Shown one piece after another: positions 14,741-21,366 of a DNA stretch of 31,686 bases. The notes below the pieces were generated by a model, which was given only the letters and a program-made list of their open reading frames with translations, did not search any database and was not told where the DNA came from. Position numbers and translations under genes: made by a program. How positions within the stretch are numbered: position 1 is the first letter of the stretch; each line of letters opens with the position of its first letter. The DNA comes from an uncultured Lachnospiraceae bacterium (lineage in GTDB: Bacteria > Bacillota > Clostridia > Lachnospirales > Lachnospiraceae), in assembly GCA_910579645.1 (NCBI GenBank), contig CAJTVK010000010.1, positions 19,051 to 50,736 on the forward strand, read 5' to 3'.

Positions 14741-16599
14741 TCCGGCTGCGGCTCCGCGGGGGACTGCTCTGCCGGAGGCGCCTGCTGTTCCGCCGGGGGC
14801 TGCTCTGCAGGAGGTGCCTGCTGCTCTGCCGGGGGCTGTTCTGCAGGAGGTGCCTGCTGCTCTGCCGGGGGCTGCTCCGGAGATACCGGCTGCTGATCCG
14901 GCTGAATCGCAAATTGAGCCAATGCCGCCGCCACATTTTTTACATGATCAATGTTATTTGTTGCTACCGCTGCCAACATTTCGTTATAAGCATTTACATC
15001 ATTGGTAGAAAGACCCACTGTCGCCGTCCTCGGTACCATTTTATAGCTGCTGCTGTTCATCTGTTCGCGGCTGACTTCCACACCGTCTTCCGTCACCACT
15101 TTCCAGAGTTCCGCCTTATAGCCGATATGCGCCGACTGCGAAACCACCTTTCCGATCGGCATGGCCACATCCGTATATATCACATCGCTCTCCGGCCTTA
15201 TTACGGACAGCACATTGCTTTCGTATTTCACCTGCCGGTTCGCCGGCCGTGTTTCCACACCGTATATCGTAAACGTGATATCCTTGCCCACTACATATCC
15301 ATCTATGTAAATAGGATATTGGGTATTGTTAATAAATTTAAAATCTTTCCCCGCAGATTCCGCAATGGCCGCATCCGCAGAAGGATCCACATAGCTGACA
15401 ATCATGGAATGGTTATGGCGTTCCGTCACTTCCAGCTCCGCCAGCAGCACGGCATTATATAGCGTAGTCGAGACCTGACAGATTCCTCCGCCCAGACTGT
15501 CCACCACCTGCCCATTCAGGTAAGAGCCTGCCATAAAATAACCGTTATCCTTGGAAAAAGGGGATACTGCCTCATAAGTGGAAAATTCGTCGCCGGGATA
15601 CAAGGTAGTTCCTGCGATAAGATGGCATCCGTTAGCCACATTGGCGCTCCGGTTGGAACCCGAAGAACTGAAATTCGTGGAAAAAGTCCCCAACACATCT
15701 TTTACCTGCGCCAGTTCTTCCTCCGTCCCCCTAGGCTCATCCACTTTACCTGCCAGCTCTATCCGGGCATCTTCCAGATTCCATTCCTTTGTGAAATAAT
15801 CATAAATTTTGTTTAAAGAAGCCTCTTCGTCCAGAACATATCCCGCCGTTCCCGGAGTTACCGAGAAGCCGGCTTCCGTCTTTACCAGTTCCGCATCTTT
15901 GGCTTCCGCGTTGAATTGGCTGCACTGCTCTGTCAGAAGCTGCCGGATCAATTCTTTATCCAAATAATAGTCCAATTCAAATACATGATTCTCATGTTTC
16001 AGATCCTGCAAGGCCTTATACCGCTGTATGACATTGCCCTTTTTGCCAAGAGCCACCGCATCCTTGGCCGCTTCCGGGTTCCCCCAAAGCAGTCCCAGTT
16101 CGCCTACCGTCACCGTCACCTGATTGCCGTCAACGGCATCCAGCGTTAGGCTTCTTGCTTTCAGTTCCTCAATATGCGCTTCCACGGCATCCATTGCCTG
16201 ATCCGCCGTCATTCCCGATACATTCACGGTACCTATGTATACGCCGTCCGCAATCATGTTTCCGTCTGCACTGATGTCTCCCCCTGCTGCTGCAGTTCCG
16301 CCCGTACCGGAATTCCCATTCCCGCCAGTGCTTCCTTCTACGCCCGCATTTGCATCCGCATTTCCGTTTCTGCCGGCATCCTCAATGCCTCCGCTGAGGG
16401 CTGCCCCGCTCTCGGCACTTTCCCCTGCGCCGTTTCCGTTTTCCGTCCCGGCAGTCCCTTCCTGTCCCGCCGTCCCGCTGCCCTCTGCCGCCGCCATGGC
16501 ATCCTCAATGGACTGCGCCTGCACGGAATACGCCGGCTGCAAGAGAGCGGTAAAAGCAAAAGCCGCTAATACAAATGATAATCTCCTTATATTTTTCAT
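14734..16599 (-). CDS. Exported VanW-family wall protein with PPAEQ-repeat tail
   Basis: Predicted 621-aa secreted protein. A signal peptide (about 1-29) is followed by a Gly/Asn/Ala/Glu-rich linker (about 38-115) and a YoaR-like region with the putative peptidoglycan-binding module (about 120-290). The VanW domain (about 325-480) carries the diagnostic GGGICQVSTTLYNA (370-383) and HNHSMIVSYVDPSADAAIA. A G5-like or linker region and a Pro/Ala/Glu/Gln tail (about 575-621) end the protein; the tail comes from a 36-bp DNA repeat (14761-14868). VanW proteins are extracytoplasmic and of uncertain function, and this alone does not imply vancomycin resistance. A GGAGAG site precedes the start. A 35-aa membrane peptide gene lies 17 bp upstream in the same transcript. 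Confidence 0.9.
   Translation of the reverse strand: MKNIRRLSFVLAAFAFTALLQPAYSVQAQSIEDAMAAAEGSGTAGQEGTAGTENGNGAGESAESGAALSGGIEDAGRNGNADANAGVEGSTGGNGNSGTGGTAAAGGDISADGNMIADGVYIGTVNVSGMTADQAMDAVEAHIEELKARSLTLDAVDGNQVTVTVGELGLLWGNPEAAKDAVALGKKGNVIQRYKALQDLKHENHVFELDYYLDKELIRQLLTEQCSQFNAEAKDAELVKTEAGFSVTPGTAGYVLDEEASLNKIYDYFTKEWNLEDARIELAGKVDEPRGTEEELAQVKDVLGTFSTNFSSSGSNRSANVANGCHLIAGTTLYPGDEFSTYEAVSPFSKDNGYFMAGSYLNGQVVDSLGGGICQVSTTLYNAVLLAELEVTERHNHSMIVSYVDPSADAAIAESAGKDFKFINNTQYPIYIDGYVVGKDITFTIYGVETRPANRQVKYESNVLSVIRPESDVIYTDVAMPIGKVVSQSAHIGYKAELWKVVTEDGVEVSREQMNSSSYKMVPRTATVGLSTNDVNAYNEMLAAVATNNIDHVKNVAAALAQFAIQPDQQPVSPEQPPAEQQAPPAEQPPAEQQAPPAEQPPAEQQAPPAEQSPAEPQPEG
14761..14868. repeat. Three-copy 36-bp coding repeat (VanW protein tail)
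   Basis: Three 36-bp units (14761-14796, 14797-14832, 14833-14868), 12 codons each, encode the alternating QAPPAEQ/PPAEQ tail. Copies two and three differ by one base; copy one is more diverged. In-frame units mean copy changes would alter tail length without breaking the protein. Confidence 0.85.
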
Positions 16600-16616
16600 A
16601 GTCTCTCCTACTTGTA

Positions 16617-16724
16617 CTAAAAAATAAAATATGTTAAAGTTGGAATAAGCATTGCAAGAACTATAATAATTATTATGACGGATGATATAATTCTTCTCGT
16701 CTTATTGTTGTGCATATTGAACAT
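16617..16724 (-). CDS. 35-aa single-pass membrane peptide upstream of VanW
   Basis: A short gene with a polar, basic N-terminus (MFNMHNNKTRR) and one hydrophobic helix rich in Ile/Val ending LAMLIPTLTYFIF. GGAGG (16738-16734) lies nine bases before the ATG at 16724; a second in-frame ATG at 16715 would give 32 aa. A consensus promoter (16792-16764) sits just upstream. The stop at 16617 is 17 bp before the VanW start, so the two share a transcript. The layout (basic N-terminus, one helix, Pro-Thr-Leu near the end) recalls small Firmicutes membrane peptides such as Prli42, but I cannot show homology. The function is unknown. Confidence 0.72.
   Translation of the reverse strand: MFNMHNNKTRRIISSVIIIIIVLAMLIPTLTYFIF
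16640..16667 (+). promoter_or_regulatory. Putative promoter for the 16771 gene
   Basis: TTGGAA (16640-16645), 16-bp spacer, TATAAT (16662-16667) on the plus strand, about 100 bp before the start. It lies inside the small membrane-peptide gene, antisense to it. Confidence 0.4.
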
Positions 16725-16763
16725 ATAAACCAACCTCCGGGTCATCTCTCTACTTGAAAGGAT

Positions 16764-16792
16764 ATTATATATGAAAATGCCCTTTTTTGCAA
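16764..16792 (-). promoter_or_regulatory. Sigma-A promoter of the small peptide-VanW operon
   Basis: Minus strand TTGCAA (16792-16787), 17-bp spacer, consensus TATAAT (16769-16764). The predicted start near 16757 leaves a short leader before GGAGG and the ATG at 16724. Its -35 and spacer lie within the first codons of the divergent gene at 16771. Confidence 0.65.
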
Positions 16793-17379
16793 GTTTTATC
16801 GTATTCCTAATATTGGTCTCCTATGAAATTTCCAAATCCCGCCGTCAAACCGCCAAAATGGAAAACTCTTTTTGGGAAAAGGAATATCGGGCCAACAGCA
16901 CCCGGCGCAAGTCCCTGGAACATCTGAACTACATCACCATCCCCTTTGACACCCTTCCCATGGATACCCTTACGGAAGACGAAACGGTCCGGGAATGCCA
17001 TCAGATCCTGCGGAGCCTTGACGACTCCCCCATTGTGAACTTCACGGGAATCAGCAATACCGACCTGAAGCTGCAGTACGGTGCTCCGAACATTGATTTG
17101 CTTATGCGTTATGACCAAAATTACACCACGCTTGCCTGCACCTTGCAAAAATGGGCGGAAAAATTATATCATGCCGGCCATATAGCCGAAGCGCGGCGCA
17201 TCTTGGAATTCGCCGTTTCCACCGGCACCGACGTGAGCGGCTGTTATAGGCTCTTGGCTTCCGTCTATGCCGCGGAAGGCCGCAGGGAGGAAATCGGCAG
17301 ACTGAAAGAACAGGCGGAAAGCTTAAAATCCGGCACGAAAAATATCATCGTCCGTATTTTGCAAGAATACGATCCATAA
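16771..17379 (+). CDS. Membrane-anchored protein of unknown function
   Basis: Predicted 202-aa protein with one N-terminal membrane segment (about 4-18) and a cytoplasmic, mostly helical body. No named domain was recognised. The C-terminal part (about 110-190; LACTLQKWAEKLYHAGHIAEARRILEFAV) looks like one or two TPR-type helix pairs (LLASVYAAEGRREEIGRL), which suggests protein-protein contacts. The segment PFDTLPMDTLTEDETVRECH is unusual but not assignable. AAAGGA precedes the start at 16771. It is divergent from the peptide-VanW operon and its end overlaps the convergent exonuclease gene by 35 bp. Confidence 0.8.
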   Translation: MKMPFFASFIVFLILVSYEISKSRRQTAKMENSFWEKEYRANSTRRKSLEHLNYITIPFDTLPMDTLTEDETVRECHQILRSLDDSPIVNFTGISNTDLKLQYGAPNIDLLMRYDQNYTTLACTLQKWAEKLYHAGHIAEARRILEFAVSTGTDVSGCYRLLASVYAAEGRREEIGRLKEQAESLKSGTKNIIVRILQEYDP

Positions 17380-18058
17380 GCCTGTCCGCTTCGTTTCTGG
17401 TCATTTTATCCACCTCATACCCTATAGTTATCTTATGCTTATCCAGCAATTTATATAACCGCTCTTTTTGCGGCTTCGTAATCGGGGTCTGCTTTTTTAC
17501 CTGGTAATTCAAAGCTTCCGGCTCAAATGCCTTTCCCCCGCCCCCCGCATTTTCCCCGCCGAACTGCCCCGCAAGTTTCAGATATAAGTCGGAAGCTGCC
17601 TGCGCATCCCCCAAGGCCCGGTGTGCCCGGTGCCCGATTCCGTAATAACGGCAAAGATATTCCAGCCTGCGGCTTTCCAAATCAGGCAGGAACTTTCTCG
17701 CCAGCTTCAAAGTATCTATCCCCCTTTTTTCAAAAGAAAGCCCCTGATTCACTGCCTCTTTCTTCAGAAACGAGTAATCAAAAAGAATCCGGTGCCCAAT
17801 CAGAATATCATCCCCCATAAACATAAACAACGGTTCCAGCAGCTGCCCTATCTCCGGCGCATCGGCCAACATGCCATTATCAATCCCTGTCAGTTCGCAT
17901 ACGCCCTCTTCCACGTCTCTCCCCGGATGAACCAGGCTATGGAACATCCCATCCGCTCTTCCCTGCCGGATTCTTACCGCGCCAATCTCAATAATTTTAT
18001 CCGTTTTAGGATTCAGTCCCGTCGTTTCCAAATCCAACGCAATGTAGTCCAGCGTCAT
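17345..18058 (-). CDS. DEDDh 3'-5' exonuclease (DnaQ/PolC-type)
   Basis: Predicted 237-aa exonuclease. The N-terminal ~165 residues form a DnaQ-like domain with ExoI DLE (D9, E11 in YIALDLETTGL), ExoII (GHRILFDYSFLKKEA) and ExoIII HRALGDA with the catalytic His and Asp. A C-terminal extension (about 185-237; PITKPQKERLYKLLDKHKI) is a small helical module whose role I do not know. The protein is far too short to be PolC or a polymerase subunit fusion, so it is a stand-alone proofreading or nucleic-acid-trimming enzyme. The start overlaps the nth stop (ATGA), so the two are translationally coupled. Confidence 0.9.
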   Translation of the reverse strand: MTLDYIALDLETTGLNPKTDKIIEIGAVRIRQGRADGMFHSLVHPGRDVEEGVCELTGIDNGMLADAPEIGQLLEPLFMFMGDDILIGHRILFDYSFLKKEAVNQGLSFEKRGIDTLKLARKFLPDLESRRLEYLCRYYGIGHRAHRALGDAQAASDLYLKLAGQFGGENAGGGGKAFEPEALNYQVKKQTPITKPQKERLYKLLDKHKITIGYEVDKMTRNEADRLMDRILAKYGR

Positions 18059-18735
18059 CCACCTGCCCTCCCCTTGCCCCTTCCGCTTTCCCCTCCCCCC
18101 TTTTTCATACGTTTCCTATAATCCTCACAATACTCCGTCAGGAAACATTCCCCACACTTCGGGGTAGGAGCCTTGCAGATTTCCCTGCCAAATGTAATCA
18201 GCTGGATATTCCACAGAATCCAATGCTCCTTGGGTAATTTTTTCATCAAATCCTTTTCCACTTTTTCTGGCTCGTCTTCCTTTGTCAGTCCCAGCTTCTT
18301 GGAAATCCTTTTGACATGAGTATCTACCACAATGCTTGGATCGTTGTAGATATTTCCGCGGATTACATTTGCCGTCTTGCGGCCCACCCCTGCAAGCGAA
18401 GTCAGTTCTTCCAACGACCTCGGCACCTCCCCGTGAAATTTTTCCGCCAAATCCCTGCAGCAGGCAATGATATTCTTTGCCTTATTATGATAAAAACCGG
18501 TGGAGTGAATATCTTGCTCCAATTCTTTCAGATCCGCCGCCGCAAAAGCCTCCACGCTGGGATATTTCCGGAACAGCTGCTCCGTAACAATATTCACCCG
18601 GGCATCCGTGCACTGGGCACTTAATATGGTTGCTATCAAAAGCTGCCATGCATTTTCATGATCCAGCGAACAACGGTAATCCGTACCATATCTTTCATCC
18701 AGTAAATTCAATATCGCTTCCGTTTTTTTCGTCAT
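18055..18735 (-). CDS. nth: Endonuclease III (DNA glycosylase/AP lyase)
   Basis: Predicted 226-aa base-excision repair enzyme that removes oxidised pyrimidines and cuts at abasic sites. The helix-hairpin-helix LAGVGRKTANVI holds the catalytic Lys (K120), and VVDTHVKR holds the catalytic Asp (D138). The [4Fe-4S] cluster ligands are complete: C187, C194, C197 and C203. The last ~20 residues are a basic Gly/Arg tail. GGAGG lies upstream of the ATG. It is followed with a 4-bp overlap by the DEDDh exonuclease, a plausible repair pair. Confidence 0.96.
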   Translation of the reverse strand: MTKKTEAILNLLDERYGTDYRCSLDHENAWQLLIATILSAQCTDARVNIVTEQLFRKYPSVEAFAAADLKELEQDIHSTGFYHNKAKNIIACCRDLAEKFHGEVPRSLEELTSLAGVGRKTANVIRGNIYNDPSIVVDTHVKRISKKLGLTKEDEPEKVEKDLMKKLPKEHWILWNIQLITFGREICKAPTPKCGECFLTEYCEDYRKRMKKGGGESGRGKGRAGG

Positions 18736-18790
18736 TTCCCTTCCTCCGTCCCTTCCCTGCCCGCACTGCAGGCAGCAGCCATTAAAATGT

Positions 18791-18900
18791 ATTTAAAGCA
18801 TAATGTGCTTAAGCAGAATATGCTTAAAGCAAAATGCTCTAAAAGCAAAATATACTTAAAGCAGAATATACTTAAAGCAGAATATGCTTAAAGCAGAATT
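18791..18900. repeat. 16-bp tandem repeat, about seven copies, across a stop codon
   Basis: Units of 15-17 bp, consensus CTTAAAGCAGAATATR, start at 18791, 18808, 18823, 18839, 18855, 18871 and 18887. Those nearest 18900 are almost identical. The last one and a half contain the stop codon (18888-18890) and final ILL residues of the radical SAM protein. The array fills most of the gap to nth. Confidence 0.88.
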
Positions 18901-20693
18901 ACTACGGCTTCCCCCGTAAGCGGACTTCTCCGGGCATAGTCAAACACCACCATGCCGGGGATTTTCATTTCCCCCAAGTCCCCGCCGGTCTTCGCTTCCC
19001 AGACAGGATAGCGGAAGACCTCCGCATGAGTCATCCGGGCAATCTGTTTTGGCTGGTATTCCCCATAATCCGGCAGCATTTCCCGCAGGCGGCTCTCATC
19101 TCCGTAAAAGTCCCGTATCCTGCCTTTATACTCCGAAAGATCTTTTGCAAATGCCGGGCGGCTCTTCATATTTTCCCGAAGATAAATATCATAAGTGAGC
19201 AATTCCCGGTATAGTTCCTCCCGGCCGCCGTCACAGCCGCAGGCAAAGGAAAGCAGTACCTCATAACGATAACCCCTGGACGGGCTGTTTATGAAATACC
19301 CTTTTTCCTCATAATAATCTGCCAGCTTCCCGAACATGGCAAAGGGGCTTTCGAATACCTGCTCCAGTAAGCGGAGAGTGTAAGTAAACTGGTTACTGTT
19401 ATAATACAGTTCCACCATTTCCTCCACTTTCTTCAGCCTGCAGATTTCCTTATAGGAAATCCATTTAGAGTATAGCACTTCATAGGGCGGCTGAGAAGTA
19501 TAATGAATACCGTAACTCCCTGCCTTTTCATACAAAGGCGAGCCTTTCAGCACTTTCAGGAAACCCAGCTGCAGCTGTTCCGGCTCCATGGCATATACCT
19601 CGTTAAAAGAACGGCCAAAACTCTCATAATCCTCATATGGCAGGCCGGCAATCAGATCCAGATGAATATGTACATTTCCGCCTCGGTGAATCCGGCCTAC
19701 CGTTTCCCTCAGCCTGTCCAAATCCGCAGAACGGCTGATTTCCCGTAATGTATTTCTATTGGTGGACTGCACCCCGATTTCCAGCTGCACCAGCCCGGGA
19801 CGCATTTCCGACAATAACGCCAATTCTTCTTCCCCCAACAGATCCGCCGCTATTTCAAAATGAAAGTTGGTAATGCCGTTGTCCTGTTCCCTGAGGAACT
19901 TCCATATCTCCAAGGCATGCCCCCTATTGCAGTTAAATGTCCTATCCACAAACTTCACCTGCGCCGTTTTCTGCGCAAGGAAAAAGCCAAGTTCCCTCTT
20001 TACCGTATCCATATCCCGCAGCCGCACGCTACGGTCTATGGCAGACAGGCAATAGCTGCACCGGAACGGACATCCTCTGGCCGATTCATAATAAATAATC
20101 CGGTTCCTGAAAGCACCCAAATCATTATAATAAAAAGGCAGTTCACCGACTTCTATAGGTTCCCTTTCCTCCGTCCCGAAAATGCCGCCGCCATCCCTGA
20201 ATATAATTCCCCGGATTCTGCCCAGCCCCTCCTTTCCGCCCTCTCTTCCTCCGCGCACATAAGCTTCCCCTTCTTTTCCCCCGCCATAATATTCCAGCAG
20301 TTCGGTAAAAGTCTGCTCCCCTTCTCCCAGCATAATCCCTTTTACCGCCGGAATTTCCTCTAAAATCCCCTTTGCCTCAAAGGAAACCTCCGGCCCGCCC
20401 AGCCAAACCGGAATTCCCGGAAGAACCTTCACCAACTCCGCCGCCACTTCCCGTATCATCCGCCAGTTCCAAATATAACAGGAAAAAGCAGCCACGTCCG
20501 GTTCCCTTCGGAAAAGATCCGCAAGAATATCCTCTGCCCGCATGTTAATCGTATACTCCGCAATCTCCACATCAAGGCCTTTCCTCTGCCAAAATTCCTC
20601 CCCCAGCCTTTCCCGGGCATATGCTTTCAGGCTGTACACCGCCGGATTGGAATGAATATATTTGGCATTCACCGCCACCAATAAAAATTTCAT
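18888..20693 (-). CDS. B12-binding-domain radical SAM protein (DUF4080-like)
   Basis: Predicted 601-aa enzyme. The N-terminal ~135 residues look like a cobalamin-binding-type Rossmann domain (LLVAVNAKYIHSNPAVYSLK, WLGGPEVSF, GIMLGEGEQTFTELL). The radical SAM core has the cluster motif CPFRCSYC (C208, C212, C215), and later GVQSTN and HLDLIAGLPYEDYESF. The C-terminal ~200 residues (about 400-601; WEAKTGGDLGEMKIPGMVVFD) fit the DUF4080 type. A Gly/Glu-rich insert (about 138-160) is unusual. The family has no assigned reaction that I know. AAAGGAGG lies just upstream of the ATG at 20693. Its last codons are formed by the 16-bp repeat. It has no clear operon partner. Confidence 0.87.
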   Translation of the reverse strand: MKFLLVAVNAKYIHSNPAVYSLKAYARERLGEEFWQRKGLDVEIAEYTINMRAEDILADLFRREPDVAAFSCYIWNWRMIREVAAELVKVLPGIPVWLGGPEVSFEAKGILEEIPAVKGIMLGEGEQTFTELLEYYGGGKEGEAYVRGGREGGKEGLGRIRGIIFRDGGGIFGTEEREPIEVGELPFYYNDLGAFRNRIIYYESARGCPFRCSYCLSAIDRSVRLRDMDTVKRELGFFLAQKTAQVKFVDRTFNCNRGHALEIWKFLREQDNGITNFHFEIAADLLGEEELALLSEMRPGLVQLEIGVQSTNRNTLREISRSADLDRLRETVGRIHRGGNVHIHLDLIAGLPYEDYESFGRSFNEVYAMEPEQLQLGFLKVLKGSPLYEKAGSYGIHYTSQPPYEVLYSKWISYKEICRLKKVEEMVELYYNSNQFTYTLRLLEQVFESPFAMFGKLADYYEEKGYFINSPSRGYRYEVLLSFACGCDGGREELYRELLTYDIYLRENMKSRPAFAKDLSEYKGRIRDFYGDESRLREMLPDYGEYQPKQIARMTHAEVFRYPVWEAKTGGDLGEMKIPGMVVFDYARRSPLTGEAVVILL

Positions 20694-20779
20694 GCCCCCT
20701 CCTTTCATCAACTCTGCAAATACTTTATCCTTATACTTTATACCATTTACACATAATTGTTTTATTGTTTATTTTCTGC

Positions 20780-20793
20780 TTGCCAAATGGCAA
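20780..20793. promoter_or_regulatory. Palindrome upstream of the XRE gene
   Basis: Perfect TTGCC-AAAT-GGCAA in the gap between the divergent radical SAM and XRE genes. It may be an operator for the XRE protein; this is inference. The rest of 20712-20861 is AT-rich, with -10-like TATTAT near 20817. Confidence 0.3.
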
Positions 20794-20861
20794 AACTTAT
20801 GAAATATTTATATTGATATTATATACATTTTCCTTCTTATGAGAAAGGGGTTTTACCGAAA

Positions 20862-21197
20862 ATGAAAACAAGAATTAAAGAATTGCGAATGGAAAAAAGC
20901 TACACACAGGAATTGCTTGCCATGAAAGTGGGAGTGAACCAAACTTCCCTGAGCCGCATTGAATGCGGAATCTCCGTCCCGGATGCCAATCTGCTCGTCC
21001 GGCTGTCCGATACTTTCAAAGTCTCCACCGATTACATCCTATGTCTCTCCGACCAACGCCTGATTTCCAACCACTCCGACAAGGCCATAAAATGTCTTCA
21101 ACGCTACCAGACCCACATTTCCCTGCTCCAGAAGTTAAATCCCACCCAACGCACACATTTACAGCACTTTCTTGAGAGCATGGAGGCCGTTTACTGA
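20862..21197 (+). CDS. XRE-family transcriptional regulator
   Basis: Predicted 111-aa protein with an N-terminal Cro/CI-type helix-turn-helix (about 3-60; IKELRMEKSYTQELLAMKVG, then QTSLSRIECGISVPDANLLV). A short helical tail (about 75-111) may dimerise. AAAGGGG lies about 12 bases before the ATG, somewhat far. No phage or toxin gene is adjacent. A palindrome at 20780-20793 and three inverted repeats at 21229-21308 flank the gene and are candidate binding sites. Confidence 0.88.
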   Translation: MKTRIKELRMEKSYTQELLAMKVGVNQTSLSRIECGISVPDANLLVRLSDTFKVSTDYILCLSDQRLISNHSDKAIKCLQRYQTHISLLQKLNPTQRTHLQHFLESMEAVY

Positions 21198-21228
21198 TTT
21201 TATCCCATGCCATATTTTTGCACACCGT

Positions 21229-21308
21229 AAAGCGGTACCAGCAAAGCTGATACCGCTTTCAATGTAAAAGGGGAATTTTACATGTACAAAACTCTCTAAA
21301 TTTTGTAC
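21229..21308. other. Three consecutive hairpins downstream of the XRE gene
   Basis: AAAGCGGTA/TACCGCTTT (21229-21237 and 21251-21259) with an inner CAGC-AAA-GCTG; ATGTAAAA/TTTTACAT (21262-21269 and 21276-21283); GTACAAAA/TTTTGTAC (21284-21291 and 21301-21308). None is followed by a T-run on either strand, so simple terminator function is doubtful. The third begins at the predicted start point of the leftward promoter 21343-21315. Confidence 0.6.
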
Positions 21309-21314
21309 TCTTTT

Positions 21315-21343
21315 ATATTAACAGATTATAACTATAATGTCAA
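21315..21343 (-). promoter_or_regulatory. Strong leftward promoter without an evident gene
   Basis: Minus strand consensus TTGACA (21343-21338), exactly 17 bp, TAATAT (21320-21315). It lies between the end of galT and the hairpins and would transcribe leftward, antisense to the XRE gene. No credible protein gene follows. Confidence 0.6.
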
Positions 21344-21366
21344 CACCCAAAATTGATTTTTACGAA

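Noticed and set aside
14734..16599. VanW as evidence of vancomycin resistance
   Set aside because: VanW-domain proteins are widespread in clostridia, and no vanA/vanH/vanX-type genes are in the window.
21016..21225. Minus-strand 69-codon frame after the orphan promoter
   Set aside because: It is fully antisense to the XRE gene, has Cys/Trp/Gly-rich shadow composition, a GTG start and no ribosome site.
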